Assembly (NCBI GenBank): GCA_003155465.1
Contig: PMCR01000491.1
Coordinates: 1-10,254 of the forward strand
Reading direction: 5' to 3'
Source: Myxococcales bacterium
GTDB taxonomy: Bacteria > Myxococcota > Polyangia > Fen-1088
Length of the DNA stretch: 10,254 bases
Position 1 is the stretch's first letter. Each line of letters starts with the position of its first letter. Made by a program: the position numbers and the translations under genes. Shown one piece after another: positions 5,933-10,254 of the stretch. The notes below the pieces were generated by a model. That model was not told the DNA's origin. It made no database searches and saw only the letters and a list, made by a program, of their open reading frames with translations.

Positions 5933-8469
5933 GTCTTCGTTGGTCCATAGTTCCCCTTGTTGCCTGGGTCATCTTGACCCTGGGCGGGTGCAGTTCTGGG
6001 TCGAACGTGAGCCCAGGTACCATGCCCTCCGGTGGATCGTCGATCCAGTCCAGCCAAGCCGCGGGAGGCGCCAGCGCATACGCTTCTGGCGGGGCGTCGC
6101 CGCAAGACGCGGGAACGGTCTCCCTAGACGCGGGCGTTGCACCTCGCGACGCGCGCGCTCCATCTGCAGACGCGGCCAACCCCATGTCCAGCGACGGCGC
6201 TGCTGGCGCTGGCGGCACGAGTGGCACCAGGACGGCGACAGGCGCTGGCGGGATGCGTGGATCTGGCGGTGTGGCCCCCACTGGTGGGGCGCCTGGCTAT
6301 GGCGGCGGTGCGCCGGCGACTGGCGCAGGCGGGACGCCCGCCACTGGCGGGATGGTCAAGAGTGGTGGGGTGCCTGGCGGTGGTGGGACGTTTGCCTATG
6401 GCGGTACGACGACGGGTGCGGGCGGGATTCCGGCGGGCACCAGCACCCGCAACTCGTCAGGCACCGGCGTACCCCCGACTGGAGGAACAGTCGTAGCCTC
6501 CGGTGGAAGAGTCACCAACGCAGATGCGGGAGCCGATGTTGGCGGCCCCGCTGGGACACCCCCTGATGCCTCTTCGGCCTGCACGGTGAACATCGTGCCC
6601 CTGCCCTGGTCCTCAGCCAGCTTGCTCAATCTGGTGCCGGGCGACACCGCGACCCTTGCGGTAGAGGGCACCATCGTCTGGGGCTCGTCGCCGCCGACCA
6701 CACCATCCTGGCAGTGGACAGTGAAGGGCCCTGACGGTACGCCCTTAACCATCACCCCACTGTCGACCTCCGACCCAACCACCTCGGACATCCAGTTCCC
6801 GCTTCTCGCTCCTGGCAGCTACGCCATCAGCGTTTCCGCCACCGCAGCTTGCAAGGGCTACGCCTCGGCCACCGCGGTGAAGCCGCAAGACCGATCGCCG
6901 CAGCCCTTCTTCATCCGCATCTTGCCGCCGCCGTCGGCTTCGGCTGGCTCGGGCCAAGTCTGCAACAGCGGGACGGCTCGCTGGTGCCCGTCCGAAGATG
7001 CCGTGCCCTATGAAGACACCAACTTCATGCTTCAGCCTGGTCAAGCCCGTCAGGGCGACGTCCAGTTGCTGCGTGGGTACGCGGTGTCGATCGATCCCGT
7101 GGAGGTCGCGCAACCCGATCCCACAGCCTTCCCTGCCGTCGCGATTCCGTCCATTATTCGCCTCTCCCCGCAGGGCTCGACCTGGACTTTCGATGGCGCC
7201 AGCACCAGCGACCAGCCTCTGCGCGCCCTGCTGCATCCGCTGCTCAGATACGATGTTCTGGTGGTTCCCCAGGCGGACGCTTCGGCCAAGGTGTTTCCCC
7301 CCTTCCTGGTCGCGTCCAAGCTGGCGCAAGAATTCCGCCCCGATGATTTCGACGTGGCTGTGGGCGTGACTCTGCGGGGCACCCTGCGTGGCCCCAGTGG
7401 TCCCGCGGCTGGTGCGCGCCTCGTCCTGCGTGCCGAGGCCAAGAGTCCCATCACACTTCCACTGCCCTCCACGGTTGGCAACGCCGATGCCACGGGGGCG
7501 TATTCGCTATACGCCAGCGCGGGCGCGCTGTTCTCGGCGGTGGTGATGCCACCGTCTGGCTCGTCGTTGCCCCAGGTCAGCATCGCCAATTGCATCGACT
7601 TGCAGACGATCACGAGCGGGGCCAGCCTCGATCCCGTCGACTTCACCTGGAATGCAATCAGCACCACCACGATGACCCTTCGTGTCCGCATGAGCGACGG
7701 CACCACGCCCGCGGCAGGTACCTCTGTGCGTCTGCAATCGCAGGACGGGGCCTTTCCAGACGCGGGTGTGTTCACCGTGGCCGGTAGCGCAGCCGGCGCG
7801 GTCTCGGGCAGCCTGCGCAAGGATGGCACCGCCGACGCGAACGGCTCGATCGTGTTCTCCAACATTCCCAAGATCGCCTACCGCCTGACCGCGGTGCCAC
7901 CAAGTGCTCTGGCTGGGGCCGGTATCACCACAGCAAGTCTCGATCTCGTCGGAGCGGCTGCCAGCACGACGCACGATCTGAACCTGGGGCAAAAGGTCAA
8001 GCTGAGCGGCCGTCTCGTGCCGGCCGATGCGGCGAACGGAGCCCGGCTGGTGGCGACCGACACGGGCATCGATGTACTGGCCACCGTCATCTCGACGCCG
8101 GTGGCCAGCGACGGCAGCTACGAGTTTCTCGCCGACCCCTTCAGAACCTATCGCTTCTCGGTGGAGCCCGCTGCCGGAAAGAATCTGCCCACCCGCATTC
8201 CAATCTACGGCGTCACCACCACTGACCAGGCCATTCCGCTTGCCAACCGCAACTTGCCGTCTGGCCTGAGAGTGAGCGGAATAGTCAGCTTCGGCGCAGT
8301 TCCGGTTGCCGGCGCCATCGTGCAGGCCTACTGCGAGCAGTCCAGCATCGCGGGTTGTCTGGACCCCAACAACACGAGCGGGCCCCTGCCCTCACCCCTG
8401 GTCGAGTTCTCTACTTTGCCCGACGGAAGCTACAGCTTCTATCTGCTCGATCCAGCGACCGGGGGATGA
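5929..8469 (+). CDS. Large lipoprotein: Gly-rich stalk, PKD-like domain and about four carboxypeptidase-regulatory-like repeats
   Basis: This is an 846-residue predicted lipoprotein. The chosen start ATG 5929 overlaps the previous stop (ATGA) and gives a clean signal, SLRWSIVPLVAWVILTLGGC, with a lipobox cysteine at about residue 21. The longer open frame back to 5875 would bury this signal. After lipidation come a Ser/Gly segment, 'DAG/DAR' repeats (about 60-85) and a Gly/Ala/Thr stalk (about 85-200). A PKD-like domain follows (about 217-330; W-Q-W-T-V and SYAISVSATA strands), then a less clear middle region (about 331-474). Four similar beta-sandwich modules start near 475, 581, 689 and 779, each with a G-T/G-R entry, an A-G-A-x-V strand and a D-G-S/T-Y-S/E-F turn. 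That pattern fits CarboxypepD_reg or Cna-B-like folds. The protein stops abruptly in the last module (SYSFYLLDPATGG). Function is unknown; cell-surface display on a flexible stalk is an inference. Confidence 0.85.
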   Translation: MSLRWSIVPLVAWVILTLGGCSSGSNVSPGTMPSGGSSIQSSQAAGGASAYASGGASPQDAGTVSLDAGVAPRDARAPSADAANPMSSDGAAGAGGTSGTRTATGAGGMRGSGGVAPTGGAPGYGGGAPATGAGGTPATGGMVKSGGVPGGGGTFAYGGTTTGAGGIPAGTSTRNSSGTGVPPTGGTVVASGGRVTNADAGADVGGPAGTPPDASSACTVNIVPLPWSSASLLNLVPGDTATLAVEGTIVWGSSPPTTPSWQWTVKGPDGTPLTITPLSTSDPTTSDIQFPLLAPGSYAISVSATAACKGYASATAVKPQDRSPQPFFIRILPPPSASAGSGQVCNSGTARWCPSEDAVPYEDTNFMLQPGQARQGDVQLLRGYAVSIDPVEVAQPDPTAFPAVAIPSIIRLSPQGSTWTFDGASTSDQPLRALLHPLLRYDVLVVPQADASAKVFPPFLVASKLAQEFRPDDFDVAVGVTLRGTLRGPSGPAAGARLVLRAEAKSPITLPLPSTVGNADATGAYSLYASAGALFSAVVMPPSGSSLPQVSIANCIDLQTITSGASLDPVDFTWNAISTTTMTLRVRMSDGTTPAAGTSVRLQSQDGAFPDAGVFTVAGSAAGAVSGSLRKDGTADANGSIVFSNIPKIAYRLTAVPPSALAGAGITTASLDLVGAAASTTHDLNLGQKVKLSGRLVPADAANGARLVATDTGIDVLATVISTPVASDGSYEFLADPFRTYRFSVEPAAGKNLPTRIPIYGVTTTDQAIPLANRNLPSGLRVSGIVSFGAVPVAGAIVQAYCEQSSIAGCLDPNNTSGPLPSPLVEFSTLPDGSYSFYLLDPATGG
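6180..6450 (+). repeat. Degenerate short-period Gly-rich coding repeat
   Basis: The DNA is built from variants of ggcGCTGGCGGg, TGGTGGGG and ACTGGCGGG, encoding GAGG, TGG, GSGG and PGGGG units in the stalk of the large lipoprotein. The units vary in length and spacing, so it is a degenerate low-complexity tract rather than a clean tandem repeat. It stays in frame throughout. Such tracts are prone to slippage and length change between strains. Confidence 0.7.
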
Positions 8470-9263
8470 GCCGACGCATGACACCGGGTCGCATCCTCAC
8501 GCCTATGGCGGTCCTGTTGATTGTGTGGGCTGCGGCCAACTTGGCCCGAGCCGATGAGACGCCTAGCACTGCGCGCGAGCACAATGAGGCGCCCACCAAT
8601 GCGTTTGCCGCCTTGGTGCGTGCCGAGGCTGCCTACGCATACGGCGACATGGTCCAAGTCGTGGACGCAGCCCGGCCGGTGGCGGAAGGCACGCTTCCGT
8701 CCACCGTCGAGCAGCGCGCACGGGCCTTGCGTTTCCTTGGCATCGGAATGTTCCTGACCAATCGGGCACTGGGAGCCGAGAATGCCTTCGCGGAATTGCT
8801 GCGCATAGATCCCGCCGCCCGGCTGGACCCCACCACCGCCCGGCCCGAGGTGGTCGTTTTCTTCGAGAACATCCGGCACCAGCGCGTGGTGCGGGAACGG
8901 GCGAGCCATCACTTCATCTGGAATTTCCTGCCGCCGGTGGGCCAGTTTCAGAACGGCGACACGGCCAAAGGCTGGATTGTCGGGGGCGTAGAACTCGCGG
9001 CGATCGCCACCCTGGTCAGCTGCAGGCTGGTCAGCTATTCCTGGCACAATCCCGACAATACCTACGGTCCGCAGGGATCGCACAACAGCGATGAGCGCAC
9101 GCTGCGGGTCGTGGAATGGGCCAGCGCGGGTGTTCTCGGTGCCACCTACCTCTACGGCGTCATCGACGGCGTCGTCCACCACTACCGACCAACAGACGAA
9201 TCCGGCAGCTCCCTGACCATGCTGGTTTTCCCCGGCGGCGGCGGGCTTCGACTTACCTTCTGA
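8466..9263 (+). CDS. Exported TPR-like protein with C-terminal hydrophobic segments (DUF5683-like pattern)
   Basis: This 265-residue protein is of unknown function. ATG 8466 overlaps the previous stop (ATGA) and gives a signal peptide: SRRM basic region, hydrophobic AVLLIVWAAANL and an ARA|DE cleavage site near residue 29. Upstream in-frame starts lie inside the previous gene and would hide this signal; ATG 8478 is a minor alternative. Residues about 45-130 are alpha-helical with TPR-like features (AALVRAEAAYAYGDMVQVVDAA, then RALRFLGIGMFLTNRALGAENAFAELLRIDP). A segment NFLPPVGQFQNGDTAKGW (about 152-169) precedes two hydrophobic stretches at about 170-192 and 215-237. The P-x-G-Q-x-x-N-G...KG pattern before hydrophobic helices resembles DUF5683-type proteins. 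It may tether or organise the two lipoproteins encoded before it in the envelope, which is an inference from the operon only. Confidence 0.85.
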   Translation: MSRRMTPGRILTPMAVLLIVWAAANLARADETPSTAREHNEAPTNAFAALVRAEAAYAYGDMVQVVDAARPVAEGTLPSTVEQRARALRFLGIGMFLTNRALGAENAFAELLRIDPAARLDPTTARPEVVVFFENIRHQRVVRERASHHFIWNFLPPVGQFQNGDTAKGWIVGGVELAAIATLVSCRLVSYSWHNPDNTYGPQGSHNSDERTLRVVEWASAGVLGATYLYGVIDGVVHHYRPTDESGSSLTMLVFPGGGGLRLTF

Positions 9264-9273
9264 CTGCGCTCCG

Positions 9274-9279
9274 TATAGA
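9274..9279 (+). promoter_or_regulatory. Possible -10 element of the tRNA-Val promoter
   Basis: TATAGA lies 12 nt before the mature tRNA 5' end, which would put initiation near 9286 with a leader of about 6 nt. A -35 at the expected spacing (around 9252-9257, CTTACC, inside the end of the upstream gene) is poor. Read-through from the upstream operon is an alternative, since the tRNA begins only 28 nt after the previous stop. Confidence 0.3.
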
Positions 9280-9291
9280 CTGTGCCCACCC

Positions 9292-9363
9292 AGGCGGGTA
9301 GCTCAGTGGCAGAGCAGGCGCCTTACACGCGCCGGGTCGCAGGTTCAATCCCTGTCCCGCCTA
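9292..9363 (+). tRNA. tRNA-Val (anticodon TAC)
   Basis: A complete 72-nt cloverleaf can be drawn. Acceptor arms AGGCGGG/CCCGCCT pair perfectly. The D arm is GCTC/GAGC with a 7-nt loop. The anticodon stem is GGCGC/GCGCC with loop CTTACAC, giving anticodon TAC at 9324-9326. The variable loop is 5 nt. The T arm is GCAGG/CCTGT (one G-U pair) with loop TTCAATC. The discriminator is A at 9363 and no CCA is encoded, so the end must be added by nucleotidyltransferase. It decodes GUA and GUG valine codons. It sits between the exported-protein operon and hsdR, a typical place for integrative elements to insert. Confidence 0.95.
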
Positions 9364-9383
9364 CGATCACCATCTTCGCGGAC

Positions 9384-9410
9384 CGGCCCCCTCGGGCGCG
9401 GGCGGGGCTG
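9384..9410. terminator. Possible GC-rich stem after tRNA-Val
   Basis: CGGCCCC (9384-9390) can pair with GGGGCTG (9404-9410) in seven pairs including one G-U, leaving a 13-nt loop. It lies 20 nt beyond the tRNA. There is no T-run, and GC-rich DNA makes such stems common, so the terminator role is tentative. Confidence 0.22.
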
Positions 9411-9421
9411 AAACTTCGGCG

Positions 9422-10254
9422 ATGGGTTATGATGGCGCCGAGCGCTTCATGCCCGACCTGAACCCTGAACAACGCGCCCGTGAGCAGATTGATGCCCAAC
9501 TGCTTGCGTGCGGATGGCTGGTTCAGGACTACTCGGCGGTGGATTTCTCGGCCGGCCGTGGCGTCGCCTTGCGCGAGGTCAAGCTCAAGACCGGGCGTTG
9601 CGACTATTTCCTGCTGGTGGACCGCAAACCCGTCGGCATGGTGGAGGCCAAGAAGGAAGGCACCACGCTTTCCGGCGTCGCCGAGCAGTCAGCCCGCTAC
9701 GCCAGCGGCCTGCCGGATTTTCTTGCTGCTGGTTTCACGGGTCCTCTGCCCTTCCTGTATGAATCGACCGGAGTCGAAACCTTCTTCCGCGACCAGCGCG
9801 ATCCCGATCCCCGATCTCGGCTGGTCTTTTCCTTCCATCGGCCTGAGACGCTTGCCGAGTGGGCCGGCGAACCCAACACCTTGCGCGCCCGCTTGAAGGC
9901 CATGCCCACCGCGCACCCGCTCGTCACCAGCGGTATGCGCCAGTGCCAGATCGAGGCCATCACCGGCCTGGAGAACTCCTTTGCCGAAAGCCGCCCGCGT
10001 GCCCTTATCCACATGGCGACCGGCGCGGGCAAGACCTTCACCGCTTGCGCGTTCACCTATCGGCTGATCAAGTACGCGGGCGCGCGCCGCATCCTGTTTC
10101 TCGTCGACCGCTCGAACCTCGGCAAACAGGCCCGCGACGAGTTCCATGGTTACCGCACGCCCGACACCGGCCGACTCTTCACCGAGCTTTACAACGTCCA
10201 GCACCTGACCTCGCCCAATGTCGACGATGTCTGCCGCGTCACCATCTGCACCAT
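9422..10254 (+). CDS. hsdR: Type I restriction endonuclease subunit R (HsdR), N-terminal part, cut by window end
   Basis: The frame runs open to the window edge (277 codons visible of a protein usually around 800-1000 residues). HsdR is the DNA-translocating and cleaving subunit of type I restriction-modification complexes. An N-terminal PD-(D/E)xK nuclease is visible: REVKLKTGRCDYFL with D61, then VEAKKEG with E75 and K77, followed by the QxxxR/Y-type motif EQSARYA (88-94) typical of HsdR. A superfamily-2 helicase domain follows: Walker A MATGAGKT at 198-205 and the motif FLVDRSNLGKQA from about 226. ATG 9422 is the first start in the frame. ATG 9449 (MPDLNPEQRAREQID) is equally credible, as many relatives begin just before this PEQRAR-like segment, and neither has a good ribosome-binding site. 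hsdM and hsdS are expected further downstream. Some stand-alone nuclease-helicases share this architecture. Confidence 0.9.
   Translation, partial: MGYDGAERFMPDLNPEQRAREQIDAQLLACGWLVQDYSAVDFSAGRGVALREVKLKTGRCDYFLLVDRKPVGMVEAKKEGTTLSGVAEQSARYASGLPDFLAAGFTGPLPFLYESTGVETFFRDQRDPDPRSRLVFSFHRPETLAEWAGEPNTLRARLKAMPTAHPLVTSGMRQCQIEAITGLENSFAESRPRALIHMATGAGKTFTACAFTYRLIKYAGARRILFLVDRSNLGKQARDEFHGYRTPDTGRLFTELYNVQHLTSPNVDDVCRVTICT

Noticed and set aside
6180..6450. CRISPR-like or tandem repeat array
   Set aside because: The units are short, degenerate and in frame with a protein; there are no uniform repeats or spacers.
5601..6566. 321-codon plus-strand open frame across the two lipoprotein genes
   Set aside because: It is Arg/Trp-rich and out of frame with two well-supported lipoproteins, with no domain; it arises from the Gly-rich repeat.
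8355..8465. Extended N-terminus for the TPR-like exported protein
   Set aside because: It overlaps 115 nt of the previous gene and hides the signal peptide; ATG 8466 at the stop codon fits better.

Overview
The window is high-GC, densely coded DNA that reads like a Myxococcota (myxobacterial or related former deltaproteobacterial) chromosome. The signs are a Hanks-type Ser/Thr kinase with a Pro/Ala-rich extracytoplasmic arm, predicted lipoproteins with Gly-rich and 'DAG'-rich linkers followed by PKD-like and carboxypeptidase-regulatory-like domains, and strong third-position G/C. This placement is inference from style and gene content. No marker in the window fixes the taxon.

Layout. (1) 3-464 (+): 3' end of a 2-isopropylmalate synthase-type gene that stops without the usual C-terminal regulatory domain. 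(2) 465-689: intergenic stretch dominated by a large imperfect inverted repeat. (3) 690-4681 (+): a tight three-gene unit made of a lid-less Hsp70, a short J-domain protein starting 3 nt after it, and a membrane Ser/Thr kinase whose TTG start overlaps the J-protein stop. (4) 4682-4864: intergenic, with a good match to a sigma-54 (-24/-12) promoter just upstream of the next gene. (5) 4865-9263 (+): a second three-gene unit coding only for exported proteins: a Cys-rich PKD-like lipoprotein, an 846-residue lipoprotein with a Gly-rich stalk and about four beta-sandwich repeats, and a TPR-like protein with hydrophobic C-terminal segments. Both internal junctions are ATGA stop/start overlaps. (6) 9292-9363 (+): tRNA-Val(TAC). 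(7) 9422-end (+): 5' part of a type I restriction endonuclease R subunit (HsdR), cut by the window edge.

How they may work together. The Hsp70/J-protein/kinase unit looks like a dedicated chaperone pair made together with a transmembrane signalling kinase. The J-protein could recruit the Hsp70 to the kinase or its targets, or the kinase could control the chaperone pair. The following lipoprotein operon, possibly read from its own sigma-54 promoter, encodes surface or periplasmic proteins of unknown role. The tRNA-Val/HsdR junction is a plausible edge of a defence island. Everything real in the window is on the + strand; the long minus-strand open frames are high-GC shadows.
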